Counted from the stretch's first letter, positions 8,381 to 16,847 are shown. The stretch: DNA of 64,000 nucleotides from Hyphomicrobium sp. (GCA_019751875.1 JAIEMV010000002.1:496001-560000); one strand, 5' to 3'. Notes: a model not told the origin generated them from the letters alone. Made by a program: numbers and translations.

Positions 8381-8949
8381 GCCACCACCCACGCATGTGC
8401 CAAACCGTCCGGCGTCACGGCCACCGGCCCCGAACATGCCAATACCGGATGATCCGCTGATTCCGCGATGGAGAGAGCAATCAGAAACGCGTTGCGGGCG
8501 AAATGCTCATACTGAAGCGCGAGTACACGGGTGTTTTTGTCATAGCAGTCTCTCGACCAGTCGCTCCAAGGGATGAGGACTTGGACGAAGTGTTGGCACG
8601 AGACCCATTGGCCGCCGTCTCCATAAATGACCGTGTCACCGGGCCTGATGCGACCAATGACGACCAACGCGCCGCGCCAATACTGCGCCGTGTCCCCGCA
8701 AGCTGTTATCTCGCCGGGAGAAGCGATCCGAGCAACGAAAATGCGGTTTGGGTACAGGTCTAAAAGTGTGCGGGAAGATTCCAGACCAGCGCGAACTTCC
8801 CCCGGGCGACCGTCAATTGCGCGGCTGCATGCTAGTTTATAATCGAAAATCGTGCCGCAGCCTCTTAAAAGGCCGGTAAGGTCGAACGGAAAGGACTGGC
8901 AACCTTCATCGCGGCTAGGTTCTGTAGAGTAGCTGGTGATGAGATTCAT
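8377..8949 (-). CDS. Island protein of unknown function (190 aa)
   Basis: A soluble, mixed alpha/beta protein with no signal peptide or membrane segment. Visible features are a central beta-rich region (RIFVARIASPGEITACGD, GDTVIYGDGGQWVSCQHFVQ) and scattered cysteines without metal-binding spacing. It overlaps the primase-helicase start by four bases (ATGA), so the two were translated as a pair, suggesting a role in the same replication module. No family is recognised. Confidence 0.6.
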   Translation of the reverse strand: MNLITSYSTEPSRDEGCQSFPFDLTGLLRGCGTIFDYKLACSRAIDGRPGEVRAGLESSRTLLDLYPNRIFVARIASPGEITACGDTAQYWRGALVVIGRIRPGDTVIYGDGGQWVSCQHFVQVLIPWSDWSRDCYDKNTRVLALQYEHFARNAFLIALSIAESADHPVLACSGPVAVTPDGLAHAWVVA

Positions 8950-9069
8950 AGCGATACACGCTCACTATTGTGAACGTCCGTATCAACGCGCGCTGCTACT
9001 TCGCGGGTTTGCCCTGCTTATGTAAGTGCTTTAGTAACAGAGGCGCGCAATACTTTCGTTCGTTGATGA

Positions 9070-9114
9070 CCAAAAATTCTTGAGCCGCCGAGCGTGTCCA
9101 GCGCTGGCGGCTCA
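9070..9114 (-). terminator. Rho-independent terminator after alpA-like gene
   Basis: Nine-base arms TGAGCCGCC (9081-9089) and GGCGGCTCA (9106-9114) can pair; on the minus strand the hairpin is followed by AGAATTTTTGG. It lies eight bases beyond the stop of the alpA-like gene. The plus strand also has a T-rich tail (TTTGTTTT), so it may act both ways. Confidence 0.6.
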
Positions 9115-9121
9115 TTTGTTT

Positions 9122-9379
9122 TCAGGCGGCTACCCGCGCCGGGGCGCGACTGGCCAGCCACCTCTGAATGTCGGACGTGCGCCAAGCTGACTTTTTCGGT
9201 CCGAGCTTCACCGGGGCGGGGAAGGCGCCGCACTTAACATCCGCATAGATTTTCGACTTAGACAGACTCGTCATGTGAACGACGACAGGGAGCGGCAACA
9301 TCCTGTCGGTGCCGGTTGGCATCATGGCTTCGGCGGCCATCGCAATTGCGGCGGGCGAATAGTGTTCACGCTTGAGCAT
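9122..9379 (-). CDS. AlpA-family regulator / excisionase
   Basis: 85 residues; GAGG precedes the ATG. The segment LPLPVVVHMTSLSKSKIYAD, FPAPVKLGPKKSAWRTSDIQ and RWLASR is the AlpA (MerR-like HTH_17) signature: S-K-S-x-I-Y recognition helix, F-P-x-P-V-K-L wing and W-x-x-x-D-I-x-x-W-L last helix. In P4-like and other tRNA islands these proteins activate the integrase and promote excision. A second HTH protein of excisionase type is encoded at 4872, so the element has two candidates for that role. Confidence 0.88.
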   Translation of the reverse strand: MLKREHYSPAAIAMAAEAMMPTGTDRMLPLPVVVHMTSLSKSKIYADVKCGAFPAPVKLGPKKSAWRTSDIQRWLASRAPARVAA

Positions 9380-9615
9380 GGGTTACAGCCTCTTGGGTTG
9401 AACGACAGATGGATGATCATTCCGGATGGGTCCGAAATCAAACGCACGCGTTTCAGCGCGGTCTCTGTCGTCCAAATTCACCGCATTGGCGAAGCGAAGC
9501 TATGCTCTGCGCGGTTAATGGCCAAAAATATCTGCGCGCATTTTGGCGCACTTTCTAAATGCTTAATCGAGCGACCGATCGATCGCCGAGCAAAAACGAA
9601 ACTATTAGCGCTGAC

Positions 9616-10086
9616 TTATCTCGCAGTTGAGCAGTCGTTGAACTCACCCAGAAGAACGCTGCCAGTGAAGCTGTTCATCACATGTTTACAGGCGATGAGC
9701 GGATTTTCGCCGCGCTGAGAGGCACTGACGCCGCAGCGGTTTAAAGCATCCGCGTAAACGTCAGCGGTATTCTTACACCGTGCAGCAGCAACGGCCCTGG
9801 CGTGGCGTGCTGCTTCATTAGCTTTCCAGTTTTGATATTCTCGTTCTTCCTCAATCGCTGCTTTAACGTCGTCTTGCATATGCTGAGGCAAGGCATTTGC
9901 GATCAACTTTGCATCTTCTGCATTCTTGGTAGCCGATCGAGGACCTTCGACGAACGCATCGAGAATAAGCGCGGTAGCCACCAGACCAAATGGCACTACC
10001 CACAACCATTTGTTCAAGCTCATCAGTCCGGCGAATGAGTTGTCTTCAGGCTTCGGCTCAAGTTCCATCGGCAATCTCATAGGCAT
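9616..10086 (-). CDS. Single-TM island protein of unknown function
   Basis: 156 residues from the first ATG; two more in-frame ATGs follow within 15 bases, so the start is uncertain. One membrane segment near residues 26-45 (KWLWVVPFGLVATALILDAF), then a helical, probably periplasmic or cytoplasmic domain rich in charged residues and Ala (DDVKAAIEEEREYQNWKANE) and four cysteines in the C-terminal third (ARCKNTAD, NRCGVS, ACKHVM, NDCSTA) that could form two disulfides. That would favour a periplasmic C-terminus. No family is recognised. The 236 bases between it and the alpA-like gene show nothing clear. Confidence 0.55.
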   Translation of the reverse strand: MPMRLPMELEPKPEDNSFAGLMSLNKWLWVVPFGLVATALILDAFVEGPRSATKNAEDAKLIANALPQHMQDDVKAAIEEEREYQNWKANEAARHARAVAAARCKNTADVYADALNRCGVSASQRGENPLIACKHVMNSFTGSVLLGEFNDCSTAR

Positions 10087-10175
10087 CTTGCGCTGGCCGA
10101 TAACTATCAGAACAGTCTTTGCTATCGATGAATGAGAGCCACCAAACCGATCCTTGGTAGTTTAAGGCGGTCTTA

Positions 10176-10451
10176 CTAACTGGCGAGATATTGGACGGCC
10201 GCAATGGCTGCTTGGACAACCGTCGCCAGCGTCACGATCGTTGCGAGCGCCAGTTCATAAGTTCGTAGTTCCAACTGGCGGCGGACCACAACCGGCTTTC
10301 CTTGCCAGTACAGCGAACCTTTGGCGTCGACCCCGAGGCCCCAATCGTCAAGCGATAGCGGACGAACATGCTTCGGCCACGTGCGCGGATCGGAAGTCAC
10401 GGGCGGAATATCCTTTAGTCGCGCTTGCTGGTCTTCGTTCGTCCACTCCAT
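10176..10451 (-). CDS. Small island protein with C-terminal hydrophobic segment
   Basis: 91 residues, with GGAGA six bases before the ATG. A soluble N-terminal part with the block LDDWGLGVDAKGSLYWQGKP is followed by a hydrophobic C-terminal helix (YELALATIVTLATVVQAAIA) that probably anchors it in the membrane. I recall similar small proteins in other alphaproteobacterial mobile islands, but cannot name a family or function. Confidence 0.6.
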   Translation of the reverse strand: MEWTNEDQQARLKDIPPVTSDPRTWPKHVRPLSLDDWGLGVDAKGSLYWQGKPVVVRRQLELRTYELALATIVTLATVVQAAIAAVQYLAS

Positions 10452-10525
10452 CTGCTGTCTCCAAAATTTAGACAGTTATGCAAGGTGCGTGGCGCGACCG
10501 TGGCCGCGGAGGGCGCCGCCGCCTG

Positions 10526-10789
10526 TTAACGGTGCGTTAAGCTGTCGTGCGGCTCTGGCCAGCAATGCGCTTTGCGCTCGCCGCACCGCGTACACTTGAG
10601 CCGACGGGCAATCAGTAGAAGCGGGGTCGCCGAGGGCACCCGGTTGGCTTCACACCATTCGAGCGCTGGGGCCATGAGCGTGTGACCGCAAGAGTCGCAG
10701 CGAAGCCATAGGCGGTGCCCTAGTTCGTGCACCCACCGCGGCGTCACCTGTCGCCAAGCATCGTCCCTGGGGAGCGTGTGCCAGTTCAT
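10526..10789 (-). CDS. Zinc-ribbon-like small protein
   Basis: 87 residues. Two CxxC knuckles are visible, CDSCGH near residue 32 and CTRCGERKAHCW near residue 71, spaced as in zinc ribbons, with a nearby WHTLPRDDAWRQ N-terminus. This suggests a structural zinc site and possibly nucleic acid binding. It lies in the minus-strand gene series of the island. An overlapping frame starting at 10892 reads MALLDAALRTDSHKDFWRQS before passing through this gene; whether it is a real small gene cannot be decided here. Confidence 0.55.
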   Translation of the reverse strand: MNWHTLPRDDAWRQVTPRWVHELGHRLWLRCDSCGHTLMAPALEWCEANRVPSATPLLLIARRLKCTRCGERKAHCWPEPHDSLTHR

Positions 10790-10977
10790 CGCCTATGCCC
10801 GTAGTCAGCAACCGTTGGACGGGGCGACACATGCTTTGGCGCCAAAAGTCCTTGTGCGAGTCGGTGCGAAGGGCCGCGTCGAGCAGCGCCATCTCACGCT
10901 AGTCTTGCATGCTGAACGCATAGTATGAAAGGACACATGGATCGCAAAAAGGCTCGGTTTTCAATCGGAGCATCGGC

Positions 10978-11886
10978 TTGCCCCCCAATGAACACGGACT
11001 TTCCAGAAACATTCCGGCTGCCATTCAAGCCGAAGTTCGGCGAAGGTCCAAGAACGGATGCGTTATTTGTCGTGCAATAGCCTGTGACTACGAACACATT
11101 GACCCGCCGTTCTCGGAAGCGCGCGAGCACAACGCTGCGGGCATCTGCTTACTTTGCATCCAACATCACGGTGAAGTAACGCGACACCGTCTTACTAAAG
11201 AGCAGGTGATGAATGCCTACAAGGGCGTACAGCTTTCGTCCAAAGTACGCCCGCCTTTCTACCGTCCCACCCTCTCGGGTTCGCTTACGCTCGGACTTGG
11301 CAACGCAAACTTCGATAACATGCCCAGCTACTCTTCGGTGCTGCGCTACGATGGCGTAGACGTGCTACGTGCCGGTTTTGTTGCTGATGAGGTATTTGGA
11401 GGGTCTAGGCCGTCTCTCACCGGAAGTCTCTTCGACCTTGAGGGTAACTTGATCTTGCAACTGCAAGACAATCTCATCACGGTGAGGGCTCGAGATGTGG
11501 ACGTCAAATTGCAGGGCAACAAGATGCGCGTCTATGACGGCAAGCGTGCCCTAATTCTGGAACTGTCTTTCGATCCCCCCGGCGGAATCAGGATCGACAG
11601 ACTTCGCATGCGATACAAGGAGGTGATCTGCGAATTTGACCGGACATTTGGCGTCACAATCCCGGATCGCAATGGTTCGCTAGCGCGCTTCATCGTTTCT
11701 GGTATCCAAGCGTCGGGTGCAACTGCTGCAATCGCGTATGTGAGCGACCGACAGCAGTGGTCGAAAGGTCGCTTCATCGCTGCTATCGGCGGACAAGGAA
11801 TTCTTCTCCCGGGCGTGGGTCTTATTATCGCTGCGGGTGCGGGCAAAATGCGTCTACCCACGCTTGAAACTGCGCCCTCTAAATGA
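10978..11886 (+). CDS. HNH-type protein with beta-rich C-terminal domain
   Basis: 302 residues. The start is TTG at 10978 with CGGAG eight bases upstream; no ATG fits. The N-terminus (about 28-70) is an HNH/zinc-finger-like module: CVIC, then DYEHIDPPF, then CLLCIQHHGEVT, i.e. two CxxC pairs around an E-H-I and ending in H-H. The middle (about 95-215) is a run of short beta strands (SGSLTLGLGNANFDNMP, LRAGFVADEVFGG, SLFDLEGNLILQLQDN) like a beta-sandwich or solenoid. The end is glycine-rich and hydrophobic (GGQGILLPGVGLIIAAGAG), possibly membrane-interacting. It is the gene next to attR, a common cargo position. A nuclease effector is plausible but unproven; the HNH call rests on spacing, not on a full catalytic motif. 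Confidence 0.65.
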   Translation: MPPNEHGLSRNIPAAIQAEVRRRSKNGCVICRAIACDYEHIDPPFSEAREHNAAGICLLCIQHHGEVTRHRLTKEQVMNAYKGVQLSSKVRPPFYRPTLSGSLTLGLGNANFDNMPSYSSVLRYDGVDVLRAGFVADEVFGGSRPSLTGSLFDLEGNLILQLQDNLITVRARDVDVKLQGNKMRVYDGKRALILELSFDPPGGIRIDRLRMRYKEVICEFDRTFGVTIPDRNGSLARFIVSGIQASGATAAIAYVSDRQQWSKGRFIAAIGGQGILLPGVGLIIAAGAGKMRLPTLETAPSK

Positions 11887-11951
11887 GGAACTGAGCGCTT
11901 CAGGTACGTCCCGCACTTAAGCTAGCTAACGGGCCTTCGGGGTGTTCGTTT

Positions 11952-11970
11952 GGTACCCCACTGGTACCCC
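11952..11970. promoter_or_regulatory. GGTACCCC octamer pair beside attR
   Basis: GGTACCCC at 11952-11959 and 11963-11970, starts 11 bp apart and in the same orientation as the pair at 1927 and 1938. It lies 12 bases before attR. The shared sequence and one-turn spacing at both ends suggest integrase arm-type sites; this is inference. Confidence 0.55.
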
Positions 11971-11977
11971 AGAAAGC

Positions 11978-12059
<82 letters not shown>

Positions 12060-12431
12060 TCACCGACGGAGCCGAAACGAAACATGACCTTTGACAGATC
12101 GTTCGTCCGGAGGAAACGGCATGGCCCCCGATTGTGCCACTGCCGATACAAAAGCCGCCCGGTCGGGCGGCTCGTGGGGGCTCGTATAGCATGTTTTTCA
12201 CGTCTGTGAAGACCGATATGCGGGGGCCGCCGTTGTCGAGGTGCGACAGTCAGCGAGGCGCTTATACATCGTACTAGGAGCTTGCGGGCTGCGATCGCCG
12301 GAACGCGACTTTCCGGCGCTCCCCGCCTGCGCTAGAACGGCCCCAGGGCCGAACCACCGGATTGATTTTCCGTATGCATAGAGGGCCGCTCAGCTCTCCG
12401 CGGCCGCAGCATCACGGGACGAAAGCACGCA
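12060..12431. other. Intergenic region between tRNA-fMet and pabB-pabC fusion
   Basis: About 370 bases between two divergent genes. It must hold the tRNA promoter (minus) and the pabB-pabC promoter (plus); neither is clear by eye. It also holds a GC-rich hairpin at 12153-12172, described separately. No protein gene is supported. Confidence 0.5.
12147..12172 (-). terminator. Orphan hairpin with U-tract on minus strand
   Basis: AGCCGCCC (12153-12160), loop GGTC, GGGCGGCT (12165-12172). Read on the minus strand the hairpin is followed by TTTTGTATCGG, as in an intrinsic terminator. No minus-strand protein gene lies directly upstream (to the right), so either an unannotated small RNA ends here or the hairpin insulates the tRNA from upstream transcription. 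Confidence 0.5.
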
Positions 12432-14285
12432 ATGAACAAAGACGAACCGGCCGTGCGCGATCAGGTCCGGCCTCCATCTGCCCCTGCGCGGCTAGAAGAG
12501 GCATTCGTTCTCCTGGACAACAGTTCGGGGCGCGGCGCGCCATCACAGTTGTTCACTGCGCCGAGAGAGATCATTGTCGCAGAAAATCCTGAAGACGTTC
12601 CAGCCGCTTTCGCTCGGCTGGAATCGGGTCGTGCGGCGGGACTTCATGCGGCAGGGTTCTTCTCATTCGAGCTTGGATATGTGCTGGAGCCTAAGCTCGC
12701 TCCTTTGATGCCTCCTGAACGCAAAGTGCCGCTGCTGTGGTTTGGGCTCTACGAGGCACCCAAGCTCTTGTCGGAGGCCGATGTCGACCGGTGGCTGTCG
12801 ACACATACAAAAAGCGGCAGCTATCAGTTCAGCAACGTCACGCGAGCGTGGACGAAGGAGGAGTATGTAACACGCTTCGAACGCGTGCAGGAGATGATCC
12901 GCGCCGGCGACATTTATCAGCTCAACCTGACTTTCAAGGCGCGGTTCCGACTCTCGGGTTCACCCCTCACGTTCTATCGCGATTTGCGGCAGCGGCAACG
13001 CGTGGCATACGGGGGCATAGTGGATACGGGCGAAGTTACCGTGCTCACGGCCAGTCCGGAACTCTTCGTCGAAATGAAGGGTCGTACGATCGAAACGCGG
13101 CCGATGAAGGGGACCTCCCCGCGTGGAGGGACGCCCGAGGCCGATGCGGCGGTGCGGCGGGTGCTCTCTTCCGATGTGAAGCAGCGCGCGGAAAATTTGA
13201 TGATCGTCGATCTGATGCGCAACGATATCGGCCGGATTTCAGAAATTGGCAGCGTCCAAGTCACCGACCTGTTTACAGTCGAGACCTATCGGACGCTACA
13301 CCAGATGACGTCAGGTGTGCGCGCGACCCTGCTCGAGGGAATTACGCTGCTCGATCTGTGGCGTGCGATTTTCCCGCCCGGTTCGGTCATTGGCGCGCCG
13401 AAAATCCGGGCCCAAGAATTGATCGCGGAATACGAGACAGAGCCGCGAGGCGTCTATTGTGGCGCCATCGGTTCGTTCTCGCCGGACGGGCAGGCGCTGT
13501 TCAATGTTGCTATCCGCTCGCCCATCATCTTCCGCGACGGCACGGGCGAAATGGGCATTGGCTCGGGCGTCGTATACGACAGCGTAGGTGCTAAAGAGTA
13601 CGATGAGTGCCTGCTCAAGATGAAATTTCTCACTGATCCGCCAAAGACGTTCGAGTTGATCGAGACCCTGCTTTGGGAGCGGGAAAATGGCTTCTGGCTA
13701 GCCGAACGTCATTTCGAGCGGCTTCAAGGGTCGGCCCGATATTTTTCATTCAAGTTTGATGAGGCAGCGGCACGCACCGCGCTCGATCGTGAGGTGGCCA
13801 CGGCGGGACGGGAACATCCGCGGTTGCGCGTCCGCATGCTGCTGGCGGAGGATGGCCGCATGACGGTGACGTCTGCACCAGTGCCTGCTCCTGGCCCGGA
13901 CGCGGTGATGCGTTATGTCGTTTCGCCAACGCGGCTCGATAGCTCGGATGCCTTTCTCTTTCATAAGACGACCCGCCGGGAACTGTATGATCAAGAGTGG
14001 AAGCACTTCTCCGAAACGGAAGGGGCGGATGAGGTCGTCTATCTAAATGAGCGAGGTGAATTGGCCGAGGGCAGCCGGACGAACATCTTTATCGATCTAG
14101 GCGATGGCATCTTGCTGACGCCGCCATTGCCAGCCGGTCTGTTGCCGGGAGTTCTGCGCGCGGAGTTGATCGCAACAGGACGTGCGGTTGAGCGTGTCCT
14201 CATGCTCAACGATCTAACGTCGGCAAAGAAAGTCTATCTCGGCAACTCGGTACGTGGCCTCATCAAGGCGCGCGCGTTGCGTTAA
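12432..14285 (+). CDS. pabB: Fused aminodeoxychorismate synthase I / aminodeoxychorismate lyase
   Basis: 617 residues making p-aminobenzoate for folate. Residues about 20-400 are PabB (chorismate-binding): RAGDIYQLNLTFKARF, ETRPMKGTSPRG, KQRAENLMIVDLMRNDIGRI, FPPGSVIGAPKIRAQELIAE and MGIGSGVVYDS are all present. Residues about 405-617 are PabC, a fold-IV PLP enzyme: EGSRTNIFIDLGDGILLTPP and LPAGLLPGVLR are its signatures. The two-domain fusion is known in several alphaproteobacteria. The glutaminase partner PabA is not in the window. The gene has no close partner and a weak ribosome binding site (GGGACGA). Confidence 0.93.
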   Translation: MNKDEPAVRDQVRPPSAPARLEEAFVLLDNSSGRGAPSQLFTAPREIIVAENPEDVPAAFARLESGRAAGLHAAGFFSFELGYVLEPKLAPLMPPERKVPLLWFGLYEAPKLLSEADVDRWLSTHTKSGSYQFSNVTRAWTKEEYVTRFERVQEMIRAGDIYQLNLTFKARFRLSGSPLTFYRDLRQRQRVAYGGIVDTGEVTVLTASPELFVEMKGRTIETRPMKGTSPRGGTPEADAAVRRVLSSDVKQRAENLMIVDLMRNDIGRISEIGSVQVTDLFTVETYRTLHQMTSGVRATLLEGITLLDLWRAIFPPGSVIGAPKIRAQELIAEYETEPRGVYCGAIGSFSPDGQALFNVAIRSPIIFRDGTGEMGIGSGVVYDSVGAKEYDECLLKMKFLTDPPKTFELIETLLWERENGFWLAERHFERLQGSARYFSFKFDEAAARTALDREVATAGREHPRLRVRMLLAEDGRMTVTSAPVPAPGPDAVMRYVVSPTRLDSSDAFLFHKTTRRELYDQEWKHFSETEGADEVVYLNERGELAEGSRTNIFIDLGDGILLTPPLPAGLLPGVLRAELIATGRAVERVLMLNDLTSAKKVYLGNSVRGLIKARALR

Positions 14286-14306
14286 GCGACTGCGGTACAT
14301 GTGACT

Positions 14307-14486
14307 TTATTGCGGCGAAGCGGACGTTGCCCCGTCGTCTAACGGTGCGGACGCCATTTCCGTCTGCTCGTGCGACATTACCAATACGGAAATTGCCGCG
14401 AGGGTAATGGCAGTGGCCAACAAGATCTCTGCCGAGAACTTGCGCACGCGTTGGGTTGGCCCGGATAACGTAGTGCGTATCTTCAT
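14307..14486 (-). CDS. Possible small single-TM protein
   Basis: A 59-residue frame from the ATG at 14486 (MKIRTTLSGPTQRVRKFSAE), with a basic N-terminus, one hydrophobic segment (EILLATAITLAAISVLVMS) and an acidic tail. It looks like a membrane-anchored small protein, but no ribosome binding site is visible and no family is recognised. It may be spurious. Confidence 0.3.
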   Translation of the reverse strand: MKIRTTLSGPTQRVRKFSAEILLATAITLAAISVLVMSHEQTEMASAPLDDGATSASPQ

Positions 14487-14637
14487 GCGAAGGATACTGG
14501 CGCGGTCTTTTCCGCGCGACCATCCACCTGTCTGTCGCGCGACAGTTGCGCACACATGTACTTGATTGCACGCAAGGAAGTCTCCCTGGACGGTGGAGTC
14601 CAGATCATCATTCGCAGATTAAGCCGCGACCGTGGCG

Positions 14638-14817
14638 TTAGAGCCCCCGCATGGTGCAGCCGAGGATGAGGATGAATTGGGCCAAGAGCAGGCCTACGAT
14701 CATTCCCGGTCCCTGCAACAGGGAAATCTGCGCGTCGAAAAACCAAACGAAAATGACCGCAACGGTCAGGATCACTGAGATCATGAATGTCAGGATGCCA
14801 GGTGCCTTCAATCCCAT
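14638..14817 (-). CDS. Small two-TM membrane protein of unknown function
   Basis: 59 residues from the ATG at 14817, chosen because AAGGGGAG lies six bases upstream on the minus strand; an upstream in-frame start at 14859 lacks this. Two hydrophobic helices, GILTFMISVILTVAVIFVWF and GMIVGLLLAQFILILGCTM, joined by a short loop. Function unknown. It is transcribed in the same direction as the 618-residue membrane protein gene to its right (14991-16847). Confidence 0.6.
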   Translation of the reverse strand: MGLKAPGILTFMISVILTVAVIFVWFFDAQISLLQGPGMIVGLLLAQFILILGCTMRGL

Positions 14818-14990
14818 GGTGGTCTCCCCTTGCGGCCGGAACTTCAGCGCTTTCGCCATGTGTTGCCCCCCTCGGCCTCGAACATGCTGCGCTGCTTATA
14901 GCAGGACAGTCCCGAGCGTCCCACAGGCGCGGGAACAACACTGTGGAGGAAATGTAGAGGCCCGGGGGGGGGGATCCGCTGGCAGCAGCG

Positions 14991-16847
14991 TCAGCTTTCA
15001 ATCGGATTGGGGGAAGGGGCTGCACTGCCGTTCCCTGTATCGGAGTTAGACCCGGAACCGCCGGTCTTGGACCTTGGACCCCGGAAAACCCGCCGCAGAA
15101 GCAATAGGAGGATCATCGATGCGAGCCCCGTCAAGACAACCAGGATCGGGTGCCGATGCCAAAGGATTTCAGGATGAACCTGGCCTTCCCAAGCGAGGCG
15201 AACATCGTCTTGTAGAGCCGCCGGTGTCTCTGCACCGTCAGAGCGGAGAATGATGTCGAGAGCTGCACCCTGATTCTTGCTCGCGAGGACAGCGTCCCGA
15301 ACCCGTGGTCGAGCCAAAGACTTCAGAGCCGTGGGGTTTGACGCGACGTGATCGAGCAGACGCTGTCTTGTCGGGGCGGGAAGGCCCGTAAGGTAGCCCG
15401 CGAATGTGGTGAGTTCGCCCTCCTCGAGCGCCCGGGCGGCCGTCGTCAAGACTTTGGGGTCGAGATCGAACAAAACGTCCCTGGTCGTCGGTGTCATTGT
15501 GACGAGGCGTTTGATCGCGACGGCATCATCGAGAGAGACCACCCGTTCGAGCGATTGGGTCGTGAAATCACCCGGTTTGGCGCGCTGGAAAACTTCAAAC
15601 TCGAGCACCTTGTCGATACGAACGCCGGCAACCGCACTCCACGCTAACGCTGTTTCCAGCGACCGGGTTTGACGAGCGATCTCCATTGCCGGCTCGGGCA
15701 ATTTGTTAACGGCGAGATCAAGGGTGCCGTCGGACAGGCGGCGCATCACGCCAGCCTCGCCCTCGACCGGCAGGAGCAGGGCGGTAACCTCGTCGACGCG
15801 GGGCAAGGCCTCGGGCCGCACGCGGTCCAGGAATCGGCGGAAATCCGCCTCTCGTTCTGCGAGATCCAGAACCATGGCGTGCGCAGCGCGGTATTCCTTC
15901 CAGATTTCGACGATGCGATCGGCGGCGTGAGCGGCAATCTCGGTGACATGGTCGCGGATTTGGTCGGAAATGGAAGCGGCCAGTTCCTCCTGGACCTTTG
16001 CCTTGCTTTCTATCGATTTCAGTTCGTTGGCGATGATCGGGAGAACACCGTAGCGCAGGTCCCAAACATCTTTCGCGATCAGAACGAGGCCTACGCCGCC
16101 TGCGACGACAGAAACGAGGCGGGACAGAACGCTCCCCACGAGGCGCTGACCGAGACGACCGGCCATATTGCCGATCTGGCGTCGCATGACGAGTATCGCG
16201 GCGCCCGTGATCCCGCCTGCCGTTTGATTGAGAACGCCACCTGCAGTCACATCGCCGCCCGCGGTTTTTGTGCCGACTTCGAACTCTTTGCCGGCGGTGC
16301 CGGTGACGACGCCTGCAACTGTCGACCCGTAGCGAGGACCCAAGAATGCTTTCATACATTCAATCGCCGGTCCGGCAGCATCAGACGTCGCGAGTTCAAT
16401 GCGACTGCCGATGCCGCGACCGACACCGTTGGCAAGGTTCTCTATCGCCATCTGGACCGCTGGCGACCGGTAGACCCGCTCGGTCAAAGCGATCGTCAAT
16501 TCCCGGGCCTTGTTCTCACTGCCCAGAGATTCAAGCAGACTGCCCCAGCTCTGCTCGTCTTTGACGGCTTCGAAAGCTTTATCAACCTCGGCGTCTATCG
16601 TGCGGCCCACGTCGAGACGACGCCATTCGTCGGCGACAGCCGCGCGATAGTCGATCGTTGAGGTGCCGCGGGTGAGGCTGGCAGCGGTGATGTCAAGAAC
16701 GGCTTTGCGAAAGTCTGCCTCGTTTGTCGTCTGGCAGGCAGCATAGTCGCCTGTAGGAGCTGGCGGGGCGGCAAAGGCCGGGGCTAGCGATCCGAAGAGA
16801 AGCGAGAAAACCGCCGTGACAGCGGTTGCATGCCTAGCCCTGTTCAA
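14991..16847 (-). CDS. Large exported membrane-anchored protein, unknown function
   Basis: 618 residues from a TTG start at 16847 with GGAG about ten bases upstream. An N-terminal signal peptide (ATAVTAVFSLLFGSLAPAFA, cut before APPAPT) is followed by a long helical region. A glycine-rich hydrophobic stretch occurs near residues 230-270 (LVSVVAGGVGLVLIAKDVWD) and a strong C-terminal TM helix near 575-592 (HPILVVLTGLASMILLLLLR) with an Arg-rich flank and a Ser/Gly/Asn-rich tail. The central part is rich in charged helices with coiled-coil character. No domain is recognised. Most of the protein should be periplasmic, held by the C-terminal helix. Confidence 0.75.
   Translation of the reverse strand: MNRARHATAVTAVFSLLFGSLAPAFAAPPAPTGDYAACQTTNEADFRKAVLDITAASLTRGTSTIDYRAAVADEWRRLDVGRTIDAEVDKAFEAVKDEQSWGSLLESLGSENKARELTIALTERVYRSPAVQMAIENLANGVGRGIGSRIELATSDAAGPAIECMKAFLGPRYGSTVAGVVTGTAGKEFEVGTKTAGGDVTAGGVLNQTAGGITGAAILVMRRQIGNMAGRLGQRLVGSVLSRLVSVVAGGVGLVLIAKDVWDLRYGVLPIIANELKSIESKAKVQEELAASISDQIRDHVTEIAAHAADRIVEIWKEYRAAHAMVLDLAEREADFRRFLDRVRPEALPRVDEVTALLLPVEGEAGVMRRLSDGTLDLAVNKLPEPAMEIARQTRSLETALAWSAVAGVRIDKVLEFEVFQRAKPGDFTTQSLERVVSLDDAVAIKRLVTMTPTTRDVLFDLDPKVLTTAARALEEGELTTFAGYLTGLPAPTRQRLLDHVASNPTALKSLARPRVRDAVLASKNQGAALDIILRSDGAETPAALQDDVRLAWEGQVHPEILWHRHPILVVLTGLASMILLLLLRRVFRGPRSKTGGSGSNSDTGNGSAAPSPNPIES

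Noticed and set aside
12737..13594. 285-residue plus-strand frame
   Set aside because: Out-of-frame shadow inside the PabB-PabC gene.
15669..16661. 330-residue plus-strand frame
   Set aside because: Antisense shadow of the 618-residue exported protein gene, whose signal peptide and TM helix support the minus strand.
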